Shown here in pieces: positions 23,301 through 33,331 of a stretch of DNA of 64,000 bases (position 1 is the stretch's first letter; each line of letters starts with the position of its first letter). The stretch is taken from NCBI GenBank assembly GCA_002270565.1, contig NQMI01000040.1, forward strand, positions 278,506 through 342,505, read 5' to 3'. Below the pieces are notes generated by a model, which did no database searches, had not been told where the DNA came from, and saw nothing but the letters and a program-made list of their open reading frames with translations. Made by a program: the position numbers and the translations under genes. Origin of the DNA: Stenocarpella maydis. Taxonomy: Eukaryota > Ascomycota > Sordariomycetes > Diaporthales > Diaporthaceae.

Positions 23301-24008
23301 AACCGAATGACTTATTCTCATATCAAATCTACAAGCTGAGCGCGTGGAGCCAATCAGGCCCGAGTCAGTGTCTGGTGATATCAGAGGCCTGAAACCTGAC
23401 AGCGGATCAGTGTGGTTCGTCTTAAATGCCCCTGGAAGACTAAGAATGGAACAAGATCTGGGGGGCGAGTCATTGACCAAGCTTAAAACAAGGCTGAGCC
23501 GGCCGCTCGGCCCAAGCATTGTGTGAGTGGACCCTGCATGTGCGGAATGCCTATGTAGTACGGCCGGGTTGCACTGAGCCGATCTAGTGGGAGCCTGCTC
23601 GAAATCCGTTATCTGCGCTGAACACAGGTCCACAACCCCACACATCACACGGCCCTGGACCTCCCGTGGTTCCCAAGGCTGAGCCTTGAGGGGTGAGATC
23701 AGGGGGATCCCGGAGCATCAGGCCTCTTGTCCAACGACATTGCAGCTGTTGGAGGCGTGGCTGCGGAGAGCACGGGCATGACTCGATCCAGGATCGACGG
23801 AATATGGGGAATAAGCAGGAGGGCTGTCCGCAAGCAGCAAGGAATGGAGCAGACCATGCCTTCATTTCGTGCTCTCGGGTCCATCAGAGTCATATGGGCC
23901 CTGTCGTGGATCTGAGCCTCGTCCGAACTCCTACTTGGCTAGGTATTTAACAAACCTCATGGACGCATGGTTGTTCGAGGCTTGTTCATTAGCCAAGCCG
24001 CCATCTTC
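20385..24008. other. 3.6-kb gene-poor block
   Basis: No frame here has a recognisable domain. The part 20630-20800 is AT-rich. A copy of the dispersed A/G-run repeat sits at 21320-21441, and a short TA dinucleotide run at 22236-22252. Many short frames between 21700 and 23900 are broken by stops, which would suit the relic of a mobile element, but I could not match any of them to a reverse transcriptase, integrase or transposase. Confidence 0.4.
21320..21441 (+). repeat. Dispersed repeat, copy A
   Basis: One of three copies in the window sharing, in order, a T-rich stretch, an 'AATTCCC' block, an A/G homopolymer run, 'GAGCTACGGCGG', 'GTAAACGCTCAAAGACCCA' and 'TTTGATAAGAAAT'. The other copies are near 29415 and 56903. 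The order and strand are the same in all three. It is probably the end of a mobile element not otherwise recognised here. Confidence 0.75.
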
Positions 24009-24072
24009 CATTCTCTTAGGATCACACTCTCGTAGGGTCGCATTCTCTTAGGACCACATTCTCTTCAGCCAT
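24009..24072 (+). repeat. 4 x 16-bp tandem repeat in a promoter/leader
   Basis: Four units of exactly 16 bp with the pattern CAYTCTCKTAGGRYCR, at 24009, 24025, 24041 and 24057; the last unit is the most divergent. They lie 132-195 bp upstream of the start of the secreted-protein gene, in a pyrimidine-rich leader. Confidence 0.75.
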
Positions 24073-24203
24073 ACAGTCTTTCCCTCTCGATTGCTACGCA
24101 ATCCACAGTCTTTTCTCGTACTCATCTCTCGGTAACGCCCGCCACAACGAGTTCACCAGCAGCGCCAGCAGCGCCAGTCACAAGTCCACCACCAACACAC
24201 ACA

Positions 24204-24971
24204 ATGCTTTTCACCAACTCAGCCGCCGTGTTCGCCCTGGTCGGCCTCGCCGCCGCGGCACCCGCCAAGCAGGAGCCCAGAATGCTCACCCACGACGATG
24301 TCATCCTGCCTCGTGCCGATGGTGGCTTTGACGTGATGAAGGAGTGGGAGTGGGCCGACATCGAGCGTCGCATGGAGAAGGAGGCACGGGACCGGGCCAT
24401 CGAGGAGAAGCGCCGCTCCCTTGCCGGGGAGACCATCCCCATCGGAGCCAACACCGGCAAGGACGAGGGCAACCTCAACCGCCGCTGCGATATCTATCTT
24501 AACGAGGCGCAGGTCCTGACCGACACCCAGTTCACCAACTGGGACGTCGCCATGTCGCCCGTCGTCGGCGCAACCGGTGGCCAGGCCACCATCGGTGTCA
24601 GCAAGGGCTACTCGGTTGCCAATTCCATCAGCATCGGCGCCAGCGCGGACTGGACGATCGTCAAGGACATCTTCAGTGTCAGCCTGAACACCGACTACAC
24701 CCACTCGTGGACCACCACGGACTCGCTGACCTTCACCTACTACATCACCCCGGGCCAGTACGGCGTGGTCGTCAGCAACCCCCTGACCCGGAGGATCACC
24801 GGCAACTATGTCACTGGCTGCTCCGACTCGCCCGCGTACGAACCCTACACCGCCGACTCCTACTTCAACCAGCAATACACCGACATGACCTGGGTCGAGG
24901 GCCCCATCAGGCTGTGCAACAGCACAACCTACCCTATTCCCTACTGCGTTGGAAACGGTGTCCACCGCTAA
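24204..24971 (+). CDS. Small secreted protein, 255 aa
   Basis: A single-exon gene in excellent context (ACACACAATG). Residues 1-18 are a clear signal peptide (hydrophobic core V-F-A-L-V-G-L-A-A-A-A, cleavage before A-P). Residues 20-95 form a highly charged propeptide-like segment with several basic pairs (K-R-R, then N-R-R just before the first Cys of the mature part), suggesting Kex2-type processing. The rest, about 160 residues, is Gly/Ser/Thr/Tyr-rich with four cysteines and alternating polar/hydrophobic strands, as in a beta-sandwich. I recall similar uncharacterised secreted proteins in plant-associated Sordariomycetes, but no named domain. A role at the cell surface or in host interaction is inference only. 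A 16-bp tandem repeat lies in its leader. Confidence 0.85.
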   Translation: MLFTNSAAVFALVGLAAAAPAKQEPRMLTHDDVILPRADGGFDVMKEWEWADIERRMEKEARDRAIEEKRRSLAGETIPIGANTGKDEGNLNRRCDIYLNEAQVLTDTQFTNWDVAMSPVVGATGGQATIGVSKGYSVANSISIGASADWTIVKDIFSVSLNTDYTHSWTTTDSLTFTYYITPGQYGVVVSNPLTRRITGNYVTGCSDSPAYEPYTADSYFNQQYTDMTWVEGPIRLCNSTTYPIPYCVGNGVHR

Positions 24972-26079
24972 GTGCGTTGCTCGAGGAAACGCTAAGCGCC
25001 CATGTGGCAAGGAAGGGAGTGGCTTTTTGTTTCTGCAGCACTTCCAGAACAAGCTGCTTCCTTGTTGGTCACGGGCGGATGAGAAAAACGATCATTTCTT
25101 CACTTGGCAGTATTCTAAGCCAACATGTACATGGCTTTCACGCGTATGATGTATATATTCCCAGCCGGGGGCTGGTGCCAAATAACACAACAAGCAAGCA
25201 AACGGCAGGCATTTGTTTTCCGCATCCTACCATGTGATATCAGATTCCGTGATTCATACCTGACTGTCAAACTATAGTGCGAGGGAACTTAGCCGTTTAC
25301 CCGCCTGTAGAGCAATACGGCTCCCGGGTCTCTCGTAGATTTGTGGTTCCGTTCCTGCCGAGTATCTACGCTGTTATGAATTCACATCAAGAACCACCTC
25401 TGAAGGATTTGGAACTGGTGCTCCAACTCTCGACGATGAATCGATATAAAGTACTGTGGTCTGCTGCTGATAACGGTTGCTCAAATGGCCAAGAACATTG
25501 AATGATCGACGCGCTACACTGCCCCTCCCTGGGTAGTGTATATTCCTATTACATACGTGGATCCCCTGTCTCACCATTGCCTACCCTGCCCTGTCAACGC
25601 AAGGGCAGCCATGTCAGCTTAGCATGGCCAATCATGAAGCTTGATTAAAGATACGAGAGAGCCTATCGCCAGTGAGCGGATCATCTCATCCGAGTACAAC
25701 ATTAACAACGTGTTTCCAGCACAGCTTACTCAGGGTAGACTGTCTGCGGGCTGTGGGGATATGCAGACCTGCTCAACTGCTGACAACGAGAGACAGGCAC
25801 CATGACTTGCAGCATCAGTCGTGACATGGCTGGCTGCAAGGCGCATTAGCCGGCACCTGTCAGAAGGCCCCACAGCGGGATGCTGCCCTGCGCCTGTGAC
25901 CACAATAGGCCCTTGCGCCAAGCAGCACCGGCACAGCTCAGGTGACTCGGGTCCGGACAGCGGGGCGGGAATAACAGCTGCTGCTGCTGTCCCTTTCACA
26001 TCTCACATCCCGCCTGCGCCCTGCGCCCCCGCGCTCTCTTTCTGAACTCTAATTCCGGTGCTACCCTGGCTGGGCCCCC
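24972..26079. other. Intergenic region
   Basis: This spacer holds the 3' flank of the secreted-protein gene and the promoter of the next MFS gene. No supportable gene. Confidence 0.45.
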
Positions 26080-27933
26080 ATGTTGTCAGTCAGCATGGAC
26101 GGGACAGCAATCACGGAATCGGCCAGCGCTACCGCGGACGCGAGCGAGGACCGTCCCGTAGCGGTTGAAAGTGGAGGAGAAGAGGCCGGCGGCGGCGACG
26201 ACGTCGAGGGCGTCGCCGGTGCCTACCAGCCCCTCTGGGTCAGGCTGGCCTGTGTCGGGCTCGACTTCCTCACCCAGACCTACGATCAGATAAGGATCGT
26301 GCCCGAGATCGTTCTCTTTGAGCAGTACGTCTGCCGATCCTACTACGATGGCGACGGCGGTGGTGGACACTCGTTTCGGGGTGGGAGCGAGCTCTGCAAG
26401 AGCCCCGACGTCCAGTATCAGCTCGCGCGTCTCCGGAGCTGGAAGGCCTTGTTTGACGGAATCGCGAGTAAGCTTGCTTGGGTCCCTGGGCTGGCCCCCG
26501 TGGGCAATGCCGCCATTGACAATATTCCGCAGTCCTGCTTACCGCCATACCCATGGGCATCCTGGCCGACAGGGTCGGGCGAAAGAAGGTTATCGCGTCA
26601 AGCGTGCTGGGGCCCATGCTGCAGTTGTGCTGGATCCTCCTTGTCTGTATGTCAAATCTGTTCCTCCCCCCCCCCCTTTCTGCAGGTGACGCGGTTCTCC
26701 TGCAGGGCAAGCTGGCGAGCAGGCAGGCTCACCACCACCACGCGCGCGCCCCAGGCATTGGAGGAATTCAAGAACGCGGCATGAGCATGATCTGGGCTGG
26801 TTCAGCCTTCCTCCTCATGGGGAACCTGTCGTCCGCGAACGCGACCATCTATGCCATGGCTGCAGACTCGTGTCCTCCTGCGCAAAGGAGCCGCTACTTC
26901 TACTACCTGTACTCCACATTCCTGGTCTGTGAGCTGTTTGCCCCGGCCCTGGCCTCGGTCACAGTCGAGAGAAATCTTCTGATCCCCTTCGGCGTCGGCC
27001 TTGCCGCTCTCGCCACATGCTTCCCGGTCCTGCACGTGATGCCGGAGACGCACAGGATGGAAGAGCCCTCCGTGGCTAGCAGCAGTCGGTGTTCGTCGAG
27101 TTCGTCAGGCAAGGATCCGGGGGAAGCCAGTGAGACGGACCAGCTCTTGTCGTCCCCAACAGATGCTACCAGTGAGCAAGACCCACGCACCCGGAGGAGC
27201 CTCTTGTCGGTGGTCAGGAACAGGAACATGCTGCTTGCCCTCTTTGTACTGTTCGTCGGCGCCCTCAGGCAGGGGACGGTGGCAGTATTACTTCAGTATG
27301 CCGCGGTTCGGTTCGGGTGGCCAACGTCGCGGACTGCGATGCTTGTGTCGATTATCGCCGCGAGCAATATCGTACTGTTCCTTGTTATACTCCCACAGAC
27401 CGTTGCCTTGCTCACATCTAGGTGGCACATCATGCCGCAGCTCATCGATTACAATGTCGTCTCCATCAGCCTCGTGATCCTGACGGTTGGTGCCCTGCTC
27501 ATGGGCCTTGCTTCTTCGATGCACTGGCTCATATCAGGTGAGTTGGAAAGTTGACTTCTTCTCCTTCTCCTATGCGCGTAGTACTTATACAGCCCAGCTA
27601 CTCTTCTCTTTGCAACCGGATACGGGACCCGAGTTGCGGTGCTCTCCCTCGTCACGTCATGGTCGGACGAAGGTACCCGGGCGAGCACGTTTGGCGTCGC
27701 TCAGATTGTCGAAGGAATTGGCAGGATGTGCGGGGATCCCATATTGCTCAGGATCTTTGCCACATCCATGAGAATGGAGGGTATCCTGCAAGGCTTGCCT
27801 TTCTTTGTTGCCGGTGTAAGTACTCGTGCCCAGTGTATAATGAGCGTGTTTTAAGTACTGCTCTGACCGTTATCGAAAGGTTGGGTTCGGTTTGGCTGCT
27901 GCAGCATGGCGTTTCGTGAGATTAGCTAGGTAG
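26080..27933 (+). CDS. MFS transporter, five exons
   Basis: I place exons at 26080-26467, 26533-26646, 26686-27537, 27598-27815 and 27880-27933; all joins keep the frame and use GT-AG, giving about 541 residues. The first ATG is used, though one 15 bp later is equally possible. After a 50-residue acidic tail come hydrophobic helices, then the MFS motif A loop (G-I-L-A-D-R-V-G-R-K-K-V) between helices 2 and 3, which defines the superfamily. A central Ser-rich loop (residues about 305-350) splits the two halves. The last exon adds a hydrophobic end with V-R-L-A-R. The second intron would be only 39 bp and is a multiple of three, so it may be retained as 13 extra residues; the weakly conserved His-rich stretch after it may also be mis-modelled. 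Substrate unknown. Confidence 0.8.
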
Positions 27934-28602
27934 GACTGACAGCCCTAGCATTTCCAAAATGAGAAGCAGGCATTTCAATGCCCACTTATAACCAGTCTTG
28001 ACGATGCAGATTCACAACCCTCCGTGCGAAGCTCTACAGTCAAGAAATGGCGGTATTCCCAGGCATAGAGGCTATCCTGGCTCCCATCAGTGGCTCAGTC
28101 TAAAAGAGGATTATTTTTTTTTTTTAAAAAAAAAAATCGCACTGCTTGCGACCTTTCGCGGCGACGAGTCGCTAACGATCCGCCGCCATTGCCCTCAACC
28201 TTTGGAAGCAGAGTTGCAAAACAGGCTACCGAGCATGATTGTGCCATTTAATGCAATTGGCCGTCGGAGTTGCCATGCATGAGTAGCAAAGCTTTGTCTC
28301 TTGTTAATTGTCGCCGGCCCGATCCAATTGTGTATTTTCCAGCCCTGGTAATGCCCTGAGCTGGGGGCTAGGGAGCTATCGTGCTGGGTGAACGGACAAT
28401 ACTGCCTAATCGTGAAGCCGTAGTGGATCGACCACCTCATGCGGATTAGCTGAGAGGGAGAATGATAGCTTGAGTTCTCTTCACCCCTGTGCCAGAGGTG
28501 CATCACAGCAGTGAGCCGTCCGAATGGTGTCAAGTGTCCGGTTTCGCCTGAAGGTCAACACGGAGCTCCCCCAAGGCCGCATCCGAGCTCCCCGCCACCA
28601 CC
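27934..28602. other. Intergenic region with T12-A11 palindrome
   Basis: No gene is seen. At 28114-28136, twelve T are followed directly by eleven A, a perfect hairpin-forming palindrome that may act as a terminator-like or nucleosome-excluding element. Confidence 0.45.
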
Positions 28603-28609
28603 TATAAAG
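28603..28609 (+). promoter_or_regulatory. TATA box of the NTF2-like gene
   Basis: TATAAAG, 122 bp upstream of the ATG at 28725. Confidence 0.55.
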
Positions 28610-28724
28610 ACATCGGGTCAGTACACGTCAATCGCGTCGGCTTGGATGGATGCAGGCCTGGTCATACACCCGAATAAAATTTATACGGAACAATATCAAT
28701 TCACACATACAAGAAACCAGCGTC

Positions 28725-29225
28725 ATGAGCGGAAAGACTGACCTCAAAGACCTCCCCGAAGTCTACTGCAAGGCCTGGGCCTCGAGAGACCCAACGGGCC
28801 TCCTTGCCCTCTTCTCGGAGGACTCTTTTATGACAGACCACGGCGCGCAGATTCACGTGCCCTTCCCATACCTAGAGCGCCACCACAGGCACTGGAATGG
28901 CGCTCACGCCGACTTCGAGGTCTGGCTGGACGAGCAGTACCCGGTGTACTGGGCCCAGCTCGACGATCAGGGAAACGGGCACTGCAGCTTTAGGACAGTC
29001 AACAAGGGTGTCTTCGTGAACGACCTGGGAAGGCGGAAGGCTACAGGACTGCCGTTCCAGTATTCGGGCGTCATTGATCTGAGATTAAAGGGCGGCAAGA
29101 TCGTGCAGGCTGACGAGTGGCTGAGGGTTCCTTTTGAGGACAGCGTTTCGCCTGACAAGTACATTACCATCTCGGACGAAAGCCTGAAGGGCGTCATGAG
29201 GAAAGACCTCCACAAGACAGGCTGA
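28725..29225 (+). CDS. SnoaL/NTF2-like protein, 166 aa
   Basis: A single-exon gene. The product starts with a helix that contains Y-C-K-A-W-A-S-R-D-P-T-G-L-L-A-L-F, the standard opening of NTF2-fold (SnoaL-like) proteins, followed by F-x-D-H-G and strands ending in D-L-R-L-K-G-G-K-I-V-Q-A-D-E-W, the closing beta sheet of the fold. Length is normal. The family includes small polyketide cyclases, isomerases and dehydratases, but also many proteins of unknown role; catalytic residues cannot be assigned with confidence. The ATG at 28725 is chosen over an upstream in-frame ATG at 28650 because the fold begins just after it and it lies at a typical distance from the TATA box. It has no secretion signal, so it is cytosolic. 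Confidence 0.82.
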   Translation: MSGKTDLKDLPEVYCKAWASRDPTGLLALFSEDSFMTDHGAQIHVPFPYLERHHRHWNGAHADFEVWLDEQYPVYWAQLDDQGNGHCSFRTVNKGVFVNDLGRRKATGLPFQYSGVIDLRLKGGKIVQADEWLRVPFEDSVSPDKYITISDESLKGVMRKDLHKTG

Positions 29226-29833
29226 GCTTCTGCCGGGTGGTATATGAGCTAATATCGAATCCAACTCTTCCCGTATTCTCAGAAGACGAAGAGAAATTCC
29301 TGGTATTAATGGCTGTGAAATCAAGGTTGAATTCTCTGTGCAATAGTTAACTTGTGTGTTACAGGGCCGCCTCTTCACTCCATCTCGAGAACCAAGAATC
29401 GCCTTGGCCCGTTGGTTTTGTTTTTAATCCGGTTACAATTCCCCTGAAGGGGGGGGGGGGGCTGCGGCGGTCGCTTCGTACGGTCGTAAACGCTCAAAGA
29501 CCCAGCGCGTCTTACTTGGGTATATATTATATATATAACCTTCGGCGCCGACAATTCGGGCATGAGGTCTGGCCTTGGGCTTTGAGTAGAATTTAATTCT
29601 GGCATCTTGCAAAGCACCTGAAGACCTGCCTACGTCCTGTCCGAGGTGGGACTTGGCTTCGGCCAACACCGGCCGCTACCACAGCGCTGATAAGCACTGC
29701 AGTGGATAAATAGCAGGGGAGAAGGTTACCTCAAAGTCCGCTTCGGGCGCCCAGCCTCCGATGCCACGGAGCCGCAACCGAGCCAGAGATAACAGCAGCC
29801 CGTGTGCCGGCAACGCGTGAGGCACCTACTCGT
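29226..29833. other. Intergenic region holding repeat copy B
   Basis: Apart from the dispersed repeat, there is a TATA-type run at 29520-29540 and a GATAAATA at 29705-29712, 122 bp before the next start codon, which could be its TATA element. Confidence 0.45.
29415..29505 (+). repeat. Dispersed repeat, copy B
   Basis: Contains the T-rich 'TTTTTAATCCGGTTACAATT' start, a run of G, 'GCTGCGGCGGTCG' and 'GTAAACGCTCAAAGACCCAG', closely matching the copy near 21360 and, less closely, the one near 56920. Confidence 0.75.
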
Positions 29834-31557
29834 ATGATGGCGGCTGCTGAGAGGTTTTCATTCTTCCACCCCTCCAGGTTCTGGCTGAACAGACGCCGGA
29901 CGGCTGGCTACGGGTACGCACCACTCGTCGGGGGAGAACAAGAACAACAACACCACGACGACGACGACCAGCCGTCGCCGCCCCAGGACATCATGGCCAG
30001 CCAGCCGGGCGGCAGCCGCAGCGGTGGCGATGCCGGTGCAATAGCGAAGCAGGTGGTCCGGAAGATCGACAGGCGGCTGATCCCGCTCCTGTTCGTGACC
30101 TACGCGCTCAACTTCATGGACAAGACCATCCTGTCCAGTGCCTCGGTGTTCGGACTCAAACATGACACGGTTCGTCCGGTGCACCGCCGCTGCCACCCAA
30201 CACGCGAGGCCCCAGGCTGACCACCTCCCGACAGCATCTCCGGGGGCAGGACTACAGCTGGGTGTCGTCCGTCTTCTACTTTGGCTACCTCGCCTGGGCC
30301 TATCCCACCACCCTCCTCATCGCCCGCCTGCCCGTGGCGCGGTACATGGCCGCGAACACCCTCCTCTGGGGCGCCGTCGTCGGCGCAACTGCGGCATGCT
30401 CCAGCTACGGCGGCCTGCTCACCGTCCGCCTCCTCCTCGGCGTGGCCGAGGCCACCGTCACGCCCGCCTTCATGTTCATCACCACGTCGTGGTACACGCG
30501 CGACGAGATGCCCCTCCGCACCGGCATCTGGTTCTCGGGCAACTCCGTCGGCGGCATGGTGGCGTCCCTGTTTGCCTTTGGCGTGGGCCACATCGACGAC
30601 CCGGTCGGCCCGTGGCGGTGGATGTTCATCATCCTGGGGGCGGCCACGTCCCTCTGGGGCCTGGCCCTGTGGCTCGCGCTGCCCGACGGCATATCCACCG
30701 CCGGCTTCCTCAGCGAGGAGGAGAGGCAGGCCGCCACCGACAGGATCATGGTCGCGGGCACGGGCCGCACGGAGAGGACGGCCTGGGACTGGGCCCAGTT
30801 CCGCGAGTGCCTCGCCGACCCCAAGACGTGGTTCATCGTGTGCCTCGAGCTGCTGGCGCAGATCCCCAACGGCGGCACGCAGAACTTCGCCAACCTGGTC
30901 ATCAAGTCCTTCGGCTTCACGAGCCTCCAGAGCGCCCTGGTCAACATCCCCTACTCGGTCCTCTCGGGCGGCTGCATCGTGCTCACCGGCTGGCTGGCGG
31001 GGCGCCTCCGCCGGGCCACCTGCGTCCTCGTCGCCCTCGCCGTGCTCCCCTGCATCGCCGGCTCCGCCCTCATCTACTCGCGCCGCCGCGTCCCGCGCGG
31101 CGCGCAGCTGCTCGGCTACTTCCTGCTCTCGACCGGCCCGTCCGCCATGCCGCTCGCGCTGTCCCTCGTCCAGGCCAACTACCGCGGCGTGACCAAGAAG
31201 ATGACCGTGACCGCCCTGGTCTTCCTCGCCTACTGCGCCGGCAACATCGCCGGGCCGCAGTTCTTCAGGGCCGCCGAGGCGCCCGCGTACACCACCGCCT
31301 TCGAGGCCATCATGGTCTGCTACTCCCTGGTCGTGCTCCTGGCGCTGGGGCTGCGGGCGTACCTCGCCCGGGCGAACGCCGCGAGGGCGAGGCAGGAAGG
31401 GCTCGAGGGCAGTGCCGGGGCTGCCGGCGCGGTGGGAGGCGGCAAGGTTGTGGACATTGCCGTGGACGCGGATGCTGCGGGTGGGGTTGAGCTGAGGAGT
31501 GAGGACTACGAGGATGTCACAGACTGGCAGAAGCCCGGGTTCAGATACCGCCTCTGA
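29834..31557 (+). CDS. MFS transporter, anion:cation symporter (Dal5-like) family
   Basis: Exon 1 is 29834-30169 and exon 2 is 30235-31557 (65-bp intron), giving about 552 residues. After a Gln/His/Asp-rich N-terminal tail of about 70 residues comes the family's opening motif, R-K-I-D-R-R-L-I-P-L-L-F-V-T-Y, then N-F-M-D-K-T-I-L-S-S-A-S-V-F-G at helix 1; this is typical of the fungal allantoate/nicotinate/pantothenate permease group. About twelve helices follow, with a long central loop and a Gly/Ala-rich tail. The members import anionic nutrients such as allantoate, vitamins or carboxylates with protons at the plasma membrane; the substrate is unknown here. The coding sequence is very GC-rich and opens long false frames. 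The first of two adjacent ATGs is used. Confidence 0.88.
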
Positions 31558-31809
31558 GAATTGATGCCCTCTCCCGTGTTGAGGGGGTCATGCAGCCCCA
31601 TCGACTGATGTATCGTCCACTTGTGCACGCTCGATACAAGCGCAAGAAGTTTGTGCATTGGTCTCAGGCCATGGCCGAGCTGCCCCGGCCATGTCCCGGG
31701 CAAGATATCAAATTATATACAAGGTCAAAAACACAGCACCGTGATCCAAGAAGCACTGTGACCTATCCAAGAAGGTTCAAGGGAGACAGGCAGGCAGCCG
31801 AAACCCCCC

Positions 31810-33331
31810 TCACACGTAGACGTAGCAGAAGCCGTTGGCGGAGGGGTCGAGCAGCTCGCCGAGCAGGCGCGTCTTGCCCTCGGCGGCAAAGCCCAGGTTC
31901 TGCACGTCCTGGGCGGTCCCGTTGCGGTGCGGCTCGGCCAGGTCGTTGAGGGTGACGGGGCCGCTGACGGCGCTCGCCCAGTTGTCGATGCGCGCGGCCG
32001 GGTCCTGCATCTGCCACAGCCACCAGACGTGGTCGATCTGGCCGTGGTGCAGGTAGAAGGCCGGGTCGCCGGGGGAGACGTAGGGGTCCCTGGCCGGGTC
32101 GCCGCCTATGTTTTTGGCCCACCGTCAGTATTCTCTCCCCATCGCCGGGACGTTGGCCGCAGAGGCTTACCTATCGCGTAGTGTCCGCCGCCGTGGACGC
32201 CCAGCTGCGGCAGCAGGGGATCGCCCTGCATCTGGAACTGGAACGACCAGATGTCCTGGGGCTCGCGCAGGAGGGCCAGCACGCTGCTCGAGTTGGCGAA
32301 GCGCGTGAGGGCCTCGTCGGTGAGGCTGCGCCTCAGGCAGCGCGGGTTGTACTTGTAGGGGAAGCTCGAGTTGTCGATGCCCGAGTTGAGGGTGGCCAGG
32401 CCGCCCGGCCCCAGGTTGACGGTGTAGTTGACAAAGGGGCCCGACGTGACGCAGCCGCCGCCGGTGCCGGGGCTGAGGTAGACGGTGGCGTTGCCCCGGT
32501 CTGCCCTGAGCACGATGCGGTCGTCCTTGGTGTAGTTCAGCGGGGCGCCGTCGCCGCTCATCGACGTCGCGCTGCCGTCGAAGATGGGCGAGCTGGCGAG
32601 CCCTTCCTCCTCGGTGCGCGCCCAGTCCCAGTATGGAAGCGCGCCCTTGAAGCCGCACTCGTTGCGCAGCGCCTGCTCGTGCTCCCAGATGAACCATCGG
32701 TGCCACCCCAGGAAGTTGGCCGTGTTGTGGATGGTCATTGTCTGGTTGATGTGCTAGCGGTGAGTCAAGTCAGCACGAGTGAGCGCGGGTTTCTAATTTT
32801 GTCCTCGATCGGATGCATCCGGTTATATATATGCATATATATATATATATATATATATATGCATATACACATGAGACATCTGGGACAGGGACATCGTGAG
32901 GACTTGTTCATGCATACATACCGTGACAACAAAGTCATCGAACCTGGACTTGGCACCCTCGGCAAGGCTGGACGGCGTTTTGGCCTCCTTGCTCTGCAGG
33001 CACAACACGGCGTCTGTGTAGGCAATACGCTCGTCCGAAGTCAGATCGTGCCTGGATATGTCTCATCAACTCTGATTCCCTCGGCGGCCACCGACAGGCT
33101 TTCTTAACCATATACATACCAAGACTTGCGGATCGACACCTTGTCAGCCGTGCACGTCGAGTTCGCAGCCAGCCGCGCCAGCGCAACGCTGTGGGCATGG
33201 CCGCCAAAGTCGCCCATCGACGAGTTGAACCGGTTGAATCCCGCGTCCTGCCTCTTGACGAGCGCCGGGCCGGCCTGGGAAACACCGGCAAGGGCGAGGG
33301 CCGCGCCAAGGGCTTGCTGGGTGAGTTGCAT
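31810..33331 (-). CDS. Short secreted tyrosinase (type 3 copper)
   Basis: Four exons on the minus strand, 33331-33120, 33051-32922, 32753-32171 and 32105-31810, all GT-AG and frame-consistent, give 406 residues. Residues 1-20 are a signal peptide, and K-R at 26-27 is a likely Kex2 site. The CuA site has His115, His123 and His132 (H-I-N-Q-T, T-I-H-N, G-W-H-R-W-F). The CuB site has His301, His305 and His328/329 (V-H-G-G-G-H, then D-P-A-F-Y-L-H-H-G-Q-I-D). These ligands mark an oxidase of phenols or catechols (tyrosinase/catechol oxidase fold). The length near 400 and lack of a long C-terminal extension fit the short secreted fungal group. It would act outside the cell on phenols, for example in pigment formation or phenol detoxification. 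Intron 2 contains a long AT repeat. A TATA box is 173 bp upstream. Confidence 0.9.
32823..32866 (+). repeat. AT dinucleotide microsatellite in intron
   Basis: About 44 bp made almost only of AT steps, interrupted by two GC steps in TGCA. It lies inside intron 2 of the tyrosinase gene and makes that intron (168 bp) longer than the others. Confidence 0.85.

Noticed and set aside
30138..31490. 450-codon plus-strand frame rich in Arg/His/Pro
   Set aside because: Wrong-frame reading of the MFS transporter exon.
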